DNA of 64,000 bases from Pseudoxanthomonas koreensis_A (GTDB lineage Bacteria; Pseudomonadota; Gammaproteobacteria; Xanthomonadales; Xanthomonadaceae). Below, piece by piece: positions 25,222-35,429 of the stretch. The DNA lies in NCBI RefSeq assembly GCF_041890415.1, contig NZ_CP169056.1, positions 2,604,001 through 2,668,000 on the forward strand, read 5' to 3'. The notes under the pieces were generated by a model. That model saw nothing but the letters and a program-made list of their open reading frames with translations, was not told the origin of the DNA and searched no databases. Position 1 is the stretch's first letter; each line of letters begins with the position of its first letter. The translations under genes and the position numbers were made by a program.

Positions 25222-25281
25222 GACGCAGCTCCTGGGGGGGCCGGGCTAACCCGCCGGCCGTCGCAATTCTACCGTGGATGC

Positions 25282-25312
25282 TTGCGCAATCTCCCGGATT
25301 CTGGACTATAGT
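25282..25312 (+). promoter_or_regulatory. Candidate promoter of the LysM gene
   Basis: TTGCGC at 25282-25287 and TATAGT at 25307-25312, spacer 19. A TAGAAT hexamer for def lies on the other strand near 25265-25270. Spacing is longer than ideal, so only moderate support. Confidence 0.45.
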
Positions 25313-25347
25313 CGCGAACCTGTTGGGGAATCAGGCGGAACGCAACC

Positions 25348-26460
25348 ATGCTTAAGCGCCTTCGTACGGTCTTGGCCGTCACCATGCTGACTGTCGCCAG
25401 TTATGCGGTGGCAATTGAATCCAGTGGCAGCCACCCGGACACCTATGTCGTCCGCAAGGGCGACACCCTCTGGGATATCGCAGCCCGCTTCCTGGACAAG
25501 CCCTGGCTCTGGCCGGAAATCTGGCAGGCCAACCCGCAGGTCGCCAACCCGCACCTCATCTATCCCGGTGACGTGCTCAGCCTGGCCTACCTGGACCGGG
25601 TCGGGGTGCAGGCCGGTCCGCGCCAGGAGGCCCCGATCGGCGCGATCCCGCTGTCCGAGATCGAGCCGTTCCTGAAGAACCTGCGGGTGACCGACGACTT
25701 CGGCCACCTGCCGTACGTGGTCGGGTTCGAGGACAACCGCCTGCGCGGCAGCGCCGGCCAGGCCGCCTACGTGAAGGGCCTGGACGGCACCCAGGCCGGC
25801 CAGCGCTACGCGGTGGTACGGCCGACGGTGCGCTACGCGCTGCCGCGGACCTTCCGCGACCTCAAGCCCGATGGCCGGATCACCCCCGGCGACGGCAACC
25901 TGTGGAAGCAGTACGTGCCGCCGAGCGACCGCAACGTGTTCCTCGGCCACGAGCTGGCCCAGGTCAACGTCGGCACGGTCACCCGGGTGGCCGGCGGCCA
26001 GGCCACCGTGGCCACCCTGCAGCTGGAGGACAGCGGCCATGAGGTGCGTGCCGGCGATCGCCTGATCCCGGTGGAGGCGCAGCCCTACGACCTGCAGTTC
26101 TTCCCGCATGCCCCGGCCAACCTGCCGGCCGGCGTGCGCGTGCTGGCGGTGGCCGATTCCTTCAGCACCGCGGGGCCGCGCGACGTGATCGCCCTGTCGG
26201 CCGGCAGCCTGGACGGCATGGACAACGGCACGGTGGTCTCGCTGTGGCGCGAAGGCAGCCACATCAACAACCCCCTGCGGCGGGTCGAGACCTCGCGCCA
26301 GAACGACCGCTTCCGCGGCGGTGGCGAGGTCCTGCCGGACGAGTACGCCGCCCACGCCATGGTGTTCCGCACCTTCGACAAGGTCAGCTATGCGCTGGTG
26401 ATGGACGGCATCAAGCCGGTCCGGGTCGGGTACGAGGCACTGCATCCGGACGCGCGCTGA
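25348..26460 (+). CDS. Exported LysM-domain protein
   Basis: 370 residues. A signal peptide (MLKRLRTVLAVTMLTVASYAVA) is followed by a LysM peptidoglycan-binding domain at about 31-79 (TYVVRKGDTLWDIAARF, then NPHLIYPGDVLSL). The remaining 290 residues resemble the long tail of the LysM proteins encoded beside dprA in gammaproteobacteria; no catalytic motif is seen. It is probably a cell-wall-associated periplasmic protein. It shares direction with dprA but is separated by a clear terminator. The start is fixed by the signal peptide and a GGCGGA site 8 bases upstream. Confidence 0.9.
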   Translation: MLKRLRTVLAVTMLTVASYAVAIESSGSHPDTYVVRKGDTLWDIAARFLDKPWLWPEIWQANPQVANPHLIYPGDVLSLAYLDRVGVQAGPRQEAPIGAIPLSEIEPFLKNLRVTDDFGHLPYVVGFEDNRLRGSAGQAAYVKGLDGTQAGQRYAVVRPTVRYALPRTFRDLKPDGRITPGDGNLWKQYVPPSDRNVFLGHELAQVNVGTVTRVAGGQATVATLQLEDSGHEVRAGDRLIPVEAQPYDLQFFPHAPANLPAGVRVLAVADSFSTAGPRDVIALSAGSLDGMDNGTVVSLWREGSHINNPLRRVETSRQNDRFRGGGEVLPDEYAAHAMVFRTFDKVSYALVMDGIKPVRVGYEALHPDAR

Positions 26461-26490
26461 GCAGCTGCGGAACATTCCTACAGTTGCATG

Positions 26491-26520
26491 CGACGGCGCC
26501 CGAGGGCGCCGTCGCTGTTT
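26491..26520 (+). terminator. Rho-independent terminator after the LysM gene
   Basis: Perfect 10-bp stem CGACGGCGCC/GGCGCCGTCG (26491-26500, 26505-26514), loop CGAG, followed by CTGTTT. It lies just before the dprA start at 26539. Confidence 0.8.
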
Positions 26521-26538
26521 CCGGGCCAGGATCGGCGC

Positions 26539-27657
26539 ATGCCCGCCCTGTCCGCCGCCACCCAGTCCGACCCCCTGCCACTGCTGCGGCTGCTGCTGGC
26601 AGGCGGCCCGTCCGCCAGCCGCCGCGCGCGCCTGGAGCGGCCTGACGCCGCCAGTACCCACACCGACCCGCTGCTGGACGCACGCCTGGAGCGCGTGCCC
26701 ACGCACGAGCTGGACCGCTGCCTGGCCTGGCTGGCGCAGCCACGCCACCACCTGATCGGCTGGAACGATCCGCGCTATCCGCCGCTGCTGCGCCAGCTCC
26801 CGCAACCGCCTCCGGGGCTGTTCGTCGCGGGCGACCCGGACCACCTGTGGCGGCCGGCATTGGCCGTGGTCGGCTCCCGCGGCGCCAGTGCCGGTGGCCG
26901 CGACAATGCCCGCCATTTCACCCGCCGTTTCTGCCGCGCAGGGCTGGCGGTGGTCAGTGGCCTGGCGGCCGGCATCGACGCGGCCGCCCATGCAGCCGCC
27001 CTGGAATGCGATGGCAGTACCGTGGCCGTGCTCGGCACCGGCCCGGACCGCGCCTATCCCGCCGCCCACGCCGGCCTGCTGGAACAGGTGGCCGAGCGCG
27101 GCGCGGTGGTCAGCGAGCATGCCCCCGGCACCCCGCCACGCTCGAGCCACTTCCCGGGGCGCAACCGGATCATCGCCGGCCTGTCGCTGGGCACCGTGGT
27201 GGTCGAGGCAGCGCTGCGCTCAGGTGCGCTGATCACCGCGCGGCTGGCGGCCGAGGCCGGGCGCGAGGTGTTCGCCCTGCCCGGCTCCATCCATCACCCG
27301 CTGGCGCGCGGCTGCCACCGCCTGATCCGCGACGGTGCGCAACTGGTGGAAAGCCCCGAGGAGGTGCTGGCGGGGGTCGCCACCCTGGCCGGGCGGCTGG
27401 CGGCCGAGCTGGCCGGCCCGCACAGGGCCGGGCCGTCCGACCCTGCCCCCGCCACCGCGCCGGCCGATGCCGGCGCCCACAGGCTGTGGCGCGCCCTGGG
27501 CCATGATCCGGTGCCGATGGACCTGCTGGCCGAACGCACCGGATTGACGACCGCTACCCTGTCATCCATGCTGCTGGCCATGGAACTGGACGGGCGCATC
27601 GTGGTCGAACACGGCCGCTACGCACGCCGGCCCACCGGCGGCGGCACAGCCACCTGA
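26539..27657 (+). CDS. dprA: DNA-processing protein DprA/Smf
   Basis: 372 residues. DprA protects incoming single-stranded DNA and loads RecA in natural transformation; it is also widespread without competence. Seen: N-terminal SAM-like region, the Rossmann-like core (about 90-290) with AVVGSRGASAGGRDNARHF, GLAVVSGLAAGIDAAAH, NRIIAGLSLGTVVVEA and SGALITARLAAEAGREVFALPGS, and a C-terminal winged helix (about 315-365; LLAERTGLTTATLSSMLLAM). The frame extends upstream but runs through the terminator; ATG 26539 is preferred and has CAGGAT 7 bases upstream, readable as AGGA Shine-Dalgarno or as a -10. Confidence 0.95.
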   Translation: MPALSAATQSDPLPLLRLLLAGGPSASRRARLERPDAASTHTDPLLDARLERVPTHELDRCLAWLAQPRHHLIGWNDPRYPPLLRQLPQPPPGLFVAGDPDHLWRPALAVVGSRGASAGGRDNARHFTRRFCRAGLAVVSGLAAGIDAAAHAAALECDGSTVAVLGTGPDRAYPAAHAGLLEQVAERGAVVSEHAPGTPPRSSHFPGRNRIIAGLSLGTVVVEAALRSGALITARLAAEAGREVFALPGSIHHPLARGCHRLIRDGAQLVESPEEVLAGVATLAGRLAAELAGPHRAGPSDPAPATAPADAGAHRLWRALGHDPVPMDLLAERTGLTTATLSSMLLAMELDGRIVVEHGRYARRPTGGGTAT

Positions 27658-27700
27658 CGGCGCACCAGCACGCGCCGAGCCCGTGGTTCCCCACCCCACG

Positions 27701-27719
27701 GCGCCCCTTTTCGGGGCGC
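27701..27719. terminator. Hairpin in the dprA-smg gap
   Basis: GCGCCCC (27701-27707), loop TTTTC, GGGGCGC (27713-27719), ending 12 bases before the smg ATG. No U tract follows, so this may be a leader hairpin rather than a terminator. Confidence 0.35.
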
Positions 27720-27731
27720 AGGCCGAGGGCA

Positions 27732-28205
27732 ATGAAAGAAAGCATCCTGGATGTCCTGCTTTACCTGTTTGAACACTACATCGCCGATGACGCGGACACC
27801 CTGCACGACCGCGACCCCCTGCAGGAAGGCCTGATCGAGGCCGGCTTCACCCCCAGCGAGATTGCCAAGGCCTTCGACTGGCTCGATGGCCTGGCCGCGC
27901 AGCGCCCGGCATCCGGCCATGCCAGCGTCAACGGGCCCGTGCGCGTGTTCCACGGGCCGGAACTGGACAAGATCGACGTCGAAGCCCGGGGTTTCCTGCT
28001 GTTCCTGGAACAGCACGGCGTGCTGGATGCGCACCGGCGCGAGCTGGTGCTGGACCGGGCCATGGCCCTGGACCAGGACGAACTGGACCTGGACGACCTC
28101 AAGTGGGTGGTGCTGATGGTGCTGTTCACCCAGCCGGGCGCCGAGGCTGCCTACGCCTGGATGGAGACCCAGATGTTCGGCGACGAGCCCGAGCCGGTGC
28201 ACTGA
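27732..28205 (+). CDS. smg: Smg family protein (DUF494)
   Basis: 157-residue acidic cytoplasmic protein, usually encoded between dprA and topA; biochemical role unknown. Seen: MKESILDVLLYLFEHYIADD, the Smg opening, the middle EARGFLLFLEQHGVLDAHRR and the C-terminal LKWVVLMVLFTQPGAEAAYAW. GAGGG is placed 4-5 bases before ATG 27732. A terminator follows, so it is the end of a dprA-smg unit. The dprA-smg-topA order is normally tight; here three GYF-domain genes lie between smg and topA. Confidence 0.92.
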   Translation: MKESILDVLLYLFEHYIADDADTLHDRDPLQEGLIEAGFTPSEIAKAFDWLDGLAAQRPASGHASVNGPVRVFHGPELDKIDVEARGFLLFLEQHGVLDAHRRELVLDRAMALDQDELDLDDLKWVVLMVLFTQPGAEAAYAWMETQMFGDEPEPVH

Positions 28206-28239
28206 ACCACCCGATCAGGACCCGCCGCACCACCCCCGC

Positions 28240-28263
28240 AAAGCCGGCCCCGTGCCGGCTTTC
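28240..28263 (+). terminator. Rho-independent terminator after smg
   Basis: AAAGCCGGC (28240-28248) and GCCGGCTTT (28254-28262) form a perfect 9-bp stem with loop CCCGT. The A/T ends serve as the U tract and allow use in either direction. Confidence 0.75.
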
Positions 28264-28312
28264 ACGTACCCGGGCGTTGGGGTAACGTGGCAGCCGAGTC
28301 TGGGGAAACCGA

Positions 28313-28819
28313 ATGCACTCCTGGTACTACGCCGCTGCCGGTGGGCAGCAGCATGGCCCGCTGTCGGCCGACGAACTGGCCGCGCTGGCACGCTCTGCGG
28401 CGATCGGCCCGCAGACCCTGGTCTGGCGCGAAGGACTGGACCAGTGGACCGCCCTTGCCCAGGTGGCGGCCGAACTGGGCCTGCCGGCAATGGCTGCGCC
28501 GCCGCCGGTGGCGTTCGCGCCTGGCCCCTACGCGGCCCCGTACAGCCATGCGGGCAGCGGCCCGGCACCGATAAGCCAGCCCATACCGACCCACCTGGTC
28601 TGGGCGATCCTCAGCACATTGCTGTGCTGCTGGCCGCTGGGCGTGGTGTCCATCGTCTATGCGTGCCGGGTGGATCGCCACCGCGCCGAGGGCGACCTGG
28701 ACGGGGCGCTGGAGGCATCGCGCAAGGCCGGCCTGTGGGCGCTGTGGTCGGCGCTGTCGGTGGCGATCATCTTCGGGCTATTCGTCCTGTTCGCGCTGCT
28801 GGGAGAGCTGTTGAAATGA
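28313..28819 (+). CDS. GYF-domain protein with CD225-like membrane segment
   Basis: 168 residues. Residues 1-50 are a GYF_2 (DUF4339) domain: SWYYAAAGGQQHGPLSADEL, then GPQTLVWREGLDQWTALAQV. After a Pro/Ala linker comes a two-helix region (about 95-168): HLVWAILSTLLCCWPLGVVS, IVYACRVDRHRAEGDLDGAL and a last helix; this matches the dispanin/CD225 pattern. GYF domains usually bind proline-rich peptides, so a scaffold in the inner membrane is plausible but unproven. GGGGAA lies before ATG 28313. The stop overlaps the next start (ATGA), so the two are coupled. Confidence 0.85.
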   Translation: MHSWYYAAAGGQQHGPLSADELAALARSAAIGPQTLVWREGLDQWTALAQVAAELGLPAMAAPPPVAFAPGPYAAPYSHAGSGPAPISQPIPTHLVWAILSTLLCCWPLGVVSIVYACRVDRHRAEGDLDGALEASRKAGLWALWSALSVAIIFGLFVLFALLGELLK

Positions 28820-29478
28820 CGAACTGGTACTACGCCACTGCCAACGGCCAGCAGCACGGCCCGCTGCCAGCCGAACAGCTGCGCGTGCTGGTCGCGGCCG
28901 GCACGATCAGCCCGCAGACCCTGGTCTGGCGGGAAGGCCAGCAGCAGTGGCAGCCACTGCACCAGGTCCAGGCCGAACTCGGGCTGCACGACCTGCCGCC
29001 GCCCCTCCCGTCCGCCGCCTACGTGCCGCCGCGTACCGGCATGTCCGGCTGCATGATCGCGGTGCTGCTGGGCGTGGGCGTGATGGTGGTGATCGCAGTG
29101 CTGGGCATCCTGGCCGCCATCGCCTTGCCGGCCTACCAGGATTACACCGTGCGCAGCCATGTCAGCCTGGCCCTGGTCCAGGTCCAGGCCCAGCGGCTGG
29201 CGGTATCGGAGTTCGTGGCCGAGCACGGGCGTTGCCCGGAAAACGGCGACCCGGGCTTCGACCAGGCCGACGACTACGCCGCCGGGGAGCTGGCCTCGCT
29301 GGTGTTCGGCCGTTTCCAGGAAAGCGGGTACTGCGGGCTGGAAGCCACCATCGCCGCACCCGGCAAGCCCTCCGTCGACGGCAAGGTCATCTGGCTGGAA
29401 ATGGATCCGGAAACCGGCACGTGGACCTGTTCCTCGAACGCGGCCGACAAGCACCTGCCCGCCTCCTGCCGCGGCTGA
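28816..29478 (+). CDS. GYF-domain protein fused to a pilin-like segment
   Basis: 220 residues. Residues 1-55 are a second GYF_2 domain (NWYYATANGQQHGPLPAEQL; LVWREGQQQWQPLHQV). After a Pro-rich linker, residues 75-115 form a hydrophobic helix whose end GILAAIALPAYQDYTVRSHV is nearly identical to type IV pilin N-terminal helices; the rest (116-220) has four Cys and could be a pilin-like globular domain. The prepilin cleavage motif (Gly then Phe/Met-Thr-Leu-Ile-Glu) is absent, so processing and assembly as a pilus subunit are unlikely. It overlaps the previous gene by 4 bases and is followed after 36 bp by the third GYF gene. Confidence 0.82.
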   Translation: MTNWYYATANGQQHGPLPAEQLRVLVAAGTISPQTLVWREGQQQWQPLHQVQAELGLHDLPPPLPSAAYVPPRTGMSGCMIAVLLGVGVMVVIAVLGILAAIALPAYQDYTVRSHVSLALVQVQAQRLAVSEFVAEHGRCPENGDPGFDQADDYAAGELASLVFGRFQESGYCGLEATIAAPGKPSVDGKVIWLEMDPETGTWTCSSNAADKHLPASCRG

Positions 29479-29514
29479 GCCGCGCCCTCTGCAGACCCCA
29501 AGGAAACGATCGCC

Positions 29515-30477
29515 ATGACCGACTGGTACTACGCCGACCGCCAACGCCAGCAGCAAGGCCCGGTGGACGCACAAACCTTGGCCGGGCTGTACCGGGCCGG
29601 GCAGATCGATGCCGACGCCCTGGTCTGGCGCGATGGCCTGGGCAACTGGCAGTCACTGACCAGCCTGGGCGATGAGCTGGGCCTGGAACCCCCGCCGACC
29701 CTGGATTTCCGCACGCCCCCGGCCGCGCCCGTCGTCGCCACCGAGGCTGCGGCCGCCGCACCGGAAGCGGCAGGCACTGCCGCGGACATGGAATATTCGG
29801 CACCCGCCGCGCCGGAGGAGGCCTACAGCCCGTACACGGCGCCCGGCGCCGCGCTGCCTGCCCATGCCGACGTGGTCCAGGGCGGGGAAATCGTCCTGGC
29901 CGGCTTCTGGAAGCGGGTGGCCGCCAACCTCATCGACAGCCTCGTCGTGGGCGTGGCCGGCGGCGTCATCGGCATGGTGCTGGGCATGGTGGCGGTCCCG
30001 CTGGCGGCGGCGGCGGGCGACAGCAGCGCGGTCATGATGATCGGGGTGCAGGTGGTGATCCAGGTCATCTCCATCGTCATCACCGCGGCCTATTACGCCT
30101 GGTTCCACGCCTCGCACTCCAAGGCCACCCTGGGCAAGATGGCCATCGGCATCAAGGTCGTGCGAACCGACGGCAGCCGGATCACCCTGGCCCGCGGCTT
30201 CGGCCGCTACTTCGCGATGATACTCAGCGCGCTGATCCTGGGCATCGGCTTCCTGATGGCCGCCTTCACCGAGCGCAAGCAGGCCCTGCACGACATGCTC
30301 TGCGACACCCTGGTGGTGGACAAGTGGGCATTCACCGACCGCCCGGACTGGCAGCGGCGCGAACTGGGCGGCGTGACCATCGCCGTACTGGCCATCTACG
30401 CCGTGCTCCTGGTGCTGATGGCTGCGGCGGTGGTGGCCCTGATCTTCATGCTGGCCTCGATCGGGTCCGCATGGTGA
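29515..30477 (+). CDS. GYF-domain RDD-family membrane protein
   Basis: 320 residues. GYF_2 domain at 1-57 (DWYYADRQRQQQGPVDAQTL; LVWRDGLGNWQSL), Pro/Ala linker (60-120) and an RDD domain (about 125-265): GFWKRVAANLIDSLVVGVAG, YYAWFHASHSKATLGKMAIG, IKVVRTDGSRITLARGFGRY, with the family's Arg and Asp pairs. An extra C-terminal helix follows (VTIAVLAIYAVLLVLMAAAV). RDD proteins are multi-pass membrane proteins, some of them ion exchangers; the role here is unknown. AAGGAA lies 9 bases before ATG 29515. Last of the three GYF genes, 174 bp before topA. Confidence 0.88.
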   Translation: MTDWYYADRQRQQQGPVDAQTLAGLYRAGQIDADALVWRDGLGNWQSLTSLGDELGLEPPPTLDFRTPPAAPVVATEAAAAAPEAAGTAADMEYSAPAAPEEAYSPYTAPGAALPAHADVVQGGEIVLAGFWKRVAANLIDSLVVGVAGGVIGMVLGMVAVPLAAAAGDSSAVMMIGVQVVIQVISIVITAAYYAWFHASHSKATLGKMAIGIKVVRTDGSRITLARGFGRYFAMILSALILGIGFLMAAFTERKQALHDMLCDTLVVDKWAFTDRPDWQRRELGGVTIAVLAIYAVLLVLMAAAVVALIFMLASIGSAW

Positions 30478-30493
30478 GTGCCGGCCGCCGGGC

Positions 30494-30540
30494 TTGACAG
30501 CCCCTCCCGGGGCGTGATTCACCTATATATAAGGTAAAGT
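30494..30540 (+). promoter_or_regulatory. AT-rich promoter region of topA
   Basis: TTGACA at 30494-30499 is followed by an AT-rich run TATATATAAGGTAAAGT at 30524-30540, exceptional in this GC-rich sequence. The spacing to the AT run (24 or more) is too long for a simple -35/-10 pair, so either another -35 is used or the run is an extended -10. The leader to ATG 30652 would be about 110 nt and contains a short GGACC/GGTCC stem near 30620-30641. Confidence 0.45.
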
Positions 30541-30651
30541 TGCCGCGCGCCCGGGGGCTCTCCTCCGGGCGTCGGCATCTCTGGCGGCCCGCGCGCGGCT
30601 GCCCGTTCCGGTCCCGGATGGACCGCAGTCCCCTTTGGTCCCCGCACCGCC

Positions 30652-33177
<2,526 letters not shown>

Positions 33178-33232
33178 GCACGCACCGGCGCGCCTGCGGT
33201 GCCATGCCGGCCCATTGGGACTACCATGGGCC

Positions 33233-33796
33233 ATGCCTGCCGCACTCACACCCGCCGCCGCCGCCGCGCTGCTCCGGGATGGCGGCGTGCTCGCCTATCC
33301 GACCGAAGCGGTCTGGGGCCTGGGCTGCGATCCGGAAAACGAGGCCGCCGTGCAGCGGCTGCTGGCGCTCAAGCAGCGTGCGGTGGACAAGGGCCTGATC
33401 CTGGTCGCCGCCGATTTCGACAGCCTGCGTCCTTGGCTGGACCTGCCCGCCCTGCCCGCCCAACGCCTGGCCGCAGTACAGGCCCACTGGCCCGGCGCCC
33501 ATACCTGGGTGATGCCCGCGTCGGCACGCGCACCACGCTGGATCACCGGCGCCCACGATGGCATTGCCGTGCGCGTCAGCGCCCATCCCGACGTGGCGGC
33601 CCTGTGCCGGGCCTTTGCCGGCGCGCTGGTGTCCACCAGCGCCAACCGCAGCGGCCTGCCGCCAGCGCGCACGCGCGCGGAACTGGATCCGTTCCTGATG
33701 GCCGCGGTCGATGGCCTGCTGGCCGGCGAGACCGGCGGGCTGGACCAGCCCACCCCGATCCGCATGGCGCTGGATGGACGCGTGCTGCGCACCTGA
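33233..33796 (+). CDS. tsaC: tRNA threonylcarbamoyladenosine synthesis protein TsaC
   Basis: 187-residue YrdC/Sua5-family enzyme making threonylcarbamoyl-AMP from Thr, bicarbonate and ATP for the t6A37 modification. Seen: AYPTEAVWGLGCDP, KQRAVDKGLILVA (the Lys/Arg ATP-binding stretch), TWVMPAS and LVSTSANRSG. Length fits TsaC, without the Sua5 extension. ATG 33233 is preferred to the upstream codon at 33215; TACCAT sits 5 bases upstream and no Shine-Dalgarno is present. Its partner tsaD is at 49716-50747. Confidence 0.94.
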   Translation: MPAALTPAAAAALLRDGGVLAYPTEAVWGLGCDPENEAAVQRLLALKQRAVDKGLILVAADFDSLRPWLDLPALPAQRLAAVQAHWPGAHTWVMPASARAPRWITGAHDGIAVRVSAHPDVAALCRAFAGALVSTSANRSGLPPARTRAELDPFLMAAVDGLLAGETGGLDQPTPIRMALDGRVLRT

Positions 33797-33839
33797 GCCG
33801 GCGTCCATGCAGCCAACGCCCTGCACACGCAGGGGACGC

Positions 33840-33845
33840 TAGGAT
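33840..33845 (+). promoter_or_regulatory. -10-like TAGGAT upstream of the DUF4124 gene pair
   Basis: Part of CGCTAGGATGGCGGCG. The same GCTAGGAT word precedes cca (40655) and the terC riboswitch (55392), supporting a promoter role. Predicted start about 33852, leaving a 19-nt leader to GTG 33871. Confidence 0.5.
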
Positions 33846-33870
33846 GGCGGCGTGGCCTGAGGACTGCATC

Positions 33871-34704
33871 GTGACCGAAGCCCCGTTCCCTTCCGCCGGC
33901 GCCCGCGCCGCAACCGGACCCTGCATCACCCGGCATACGCCGGTTGCGGCATCCGGCGACACGTTCGGCCAGCCAACGCGCGCCCACGGCGCAGGTCCGG
34001 CCGCGCACCGGCTTGCGGCAGTGCTGCTGCCGCTGCTGCTGTACGCACCGGCGGCGCCGGCCGCGGAACCGGCCGCGGTCACCATCTACCGCTGCACCGA
34101 CAGCCGTGGCCAGCTCGCCGCATTGCGCGATTCACCCTGCCTGGCCGGCGAGCGCCAGGAAGTCCTGCAGATGCAGCGCCCGCAGGATCCGCCGCTGCGG
34201 CCCGCGCCACCGCCTGCCGCAGCGGCAACGCCACCGGCCCCGGTGCGCGAGGTGCGCGTGGTCACGGTGCAACCACCGCAACCGATGTACGCATGCACCA
34301 CGCCGGAGGGCGAGCGCTACACCAGCGAGGATGGCGAAGGACACCCGCGCTGGGTTCCGTTCTGGACCCTGGGCCATGGCTATCCCGGAAGCCGCCCGCA
34401 CTGGCCGCGTCCATCCGGCCCACGCCCGCCGGACGCCGGGCCTGGTCCCGGCATGAGTCCCGGCGGCCCGCGCCCGGGCATGCTTCCCACGCGCCCGGGC
34501 CACGTGGTGGTTCCCGCCGGCGGCACCTGGGTGCGCGACACCTGCGTGCGACTGTCGCAGCAGGAAGTGTGCACGCAGCTGTCCGACCGCCGCTATGAAA
34601 TCCTGCGCCTCTATCATGCAGCCATGCCCAGCCAGCGCCAGGCGCTGGACCGCGAGCAGCGCCAGATCGACGCACGCATGGGCAATGACTGCCCCGGTTA
34701 TTGA
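33871..34704 (+). CDS. Exported DUF4124-like protein
   Basis: About 277 residues. Signal-type helix HRLAAVLLPLLLYAPAAPAA, then TIYRCTDSRGQLAALRDSPC, a DUF4124 domain. A second Cys-bearing segment (MYACTTPEGERYTSEDGE) lies beyond a Pro-rich linker, and the C-terminal part WVRDTCVRLSQQEVCTQLSD ends in a helical stretch. Probably a periplasmic protein with disulfides; function unknown. The start is uncertain: GTG 33871 has AGGA 7 bases upstream but gives a long n-region (about 45 residues) before the signal helix; ATG 33844 is the alternative. The next DUF4124 gene starts 2 bp after the stop. Confidence 0.75.
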   Translation: MTEAPFPSAGARAATGPCITRHTPVAASGDTFGQPTRAHGAGPAAHRLAAVLLPLLLYAPAAPAAEPAAVTIYRCTDSRGQLAALRDSPCLAGERQEVLQMQRPQDPPLRPAPPPAAAATPPAPVREVRVVTVQPPQPMYACTTPEGERYTSEDGEGHPRWVPFWTLGHGYPGSRPHWPRPSGPRPPDAGPGPGMSPGGPRPGMLPTRPGHVVVPAGGTWVRDTCVRLSQQEVCTQLSDRRYEILRLYHAAMPSQRQALDREQRQIDARMGNDCPGY

Positions 34705-34706
34705 AC

Positions 34707-35384
34707 ATGATGATGACCCGCCTGTTGCTCCTCCCCTGCGTGCTGCTGGCCGGCCTCCTGGCCGGCGTCGCCACCGATGCACCGGCGCAGCCGGTCACCA
34801 TCTACCGCTGCACCGATGCGACCGGGCAACTCACCGTGCAGAACCAGCCATGTCCTGCCGGCTCCAGCCAGCAGGCGCAGGCGATCCAGGGCGTGCCCAG
34901 CGCGCCGATGCCGGCGCCGCGCGCCGCCGCTCCGTTCCCTTCGGCGCCGGAACCACCTGCCCCCGCGGCGCCCGCCATGCCCGAGCCTGCGACCGCGCCG
35001 CGCATCCTCGACAGCGCGGCCGTAGCGCAGCCGGCACCGGCCGCGTCCGCGGACGCCCGGTTGCCGCCACCGCCGCTGTTCACCTGCCACACCTACGACG
35101 GCGACAGCTACCTGGCCGAAGACACCGAGCAACCACCGCGTTGCGTGGCGCTGAACACCGTCGGCCTGGACGGCAACCCGGGCACGAGTGCAGGCCAGGC
35201 CTGCGAGGTCGTGCACGACCGCTGCGTGCGTGTCGCCGACGGCGCTGCCTGCGAAGCGTGGCGCCGCTACGCGCGCCAGGCCGAATCACGCTGGCGCTTC
35301 GCCCACCCGGACAACATCCAGCGCCGCAACGACGAGTACCAGCGGCTGCTCCGGATCGTGGCCGAGACCGGCTGCAGCCACTGA
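34707..35384 (+). CDS. Exported DUF4124 protein
   Basis: 225 residues. Signal peptide (MMMTRLLLLPCVLLAGLLAG) with predicted cleavage near PAQ, then VTIYRCTDATGQLTVQNQPC (DUF4124), a long Pro/Ala linker and a C-terminal domain with paired cysteines (LFTCHTYDGDSYLAEDTE; CEVVHDRCVRVADGAACEAW). The layout copies the upstream gene, so the pair probably arose by duplication. Three start codons in a row (34707, 34710, 34713). It starts 2 bp after the upstream stop (TGAACATG). Function unknown; periplasmic location inferred. Confidence 0.82.
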   Translation: MMMTRLLLLPCVLLAGLLAGVATDAPAQPVTIYRCTDATGQLTVQNQPCPAGSSQQAQAIQGVPSAPMPAPRAAAPFPSAPEPPAPAAPAMPEPATAPRILDSAAVAQPAPAASADARLPPPPLFTCHTYDGDSYLAEDTEQPPRCVALNTVGLDGNPGTSAGQACEVVHDRCVRVADGAACEAWRRYARQAESRWRFAHPDNIQRRNDEYQRLLRIVAETGCSH

Positions 35385-35400
35385 CCCGGCGCGCGACGGT

Positions 35401-35429
35401 TCATTCGCGGTCGATTGGCCGCTATCCTG
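35401..35429 (+). promoter_or_regulatory. Candidate promoter of the GGDEF-EAL gene
   Basis: TTCATT at 35401-35406, 17-bp spacer, TATCCT at 35424-35429. Predicted start about 35436 gives a 220-nt leader, which holds a small open frame at 35545-35652. Confidence 0.4.
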
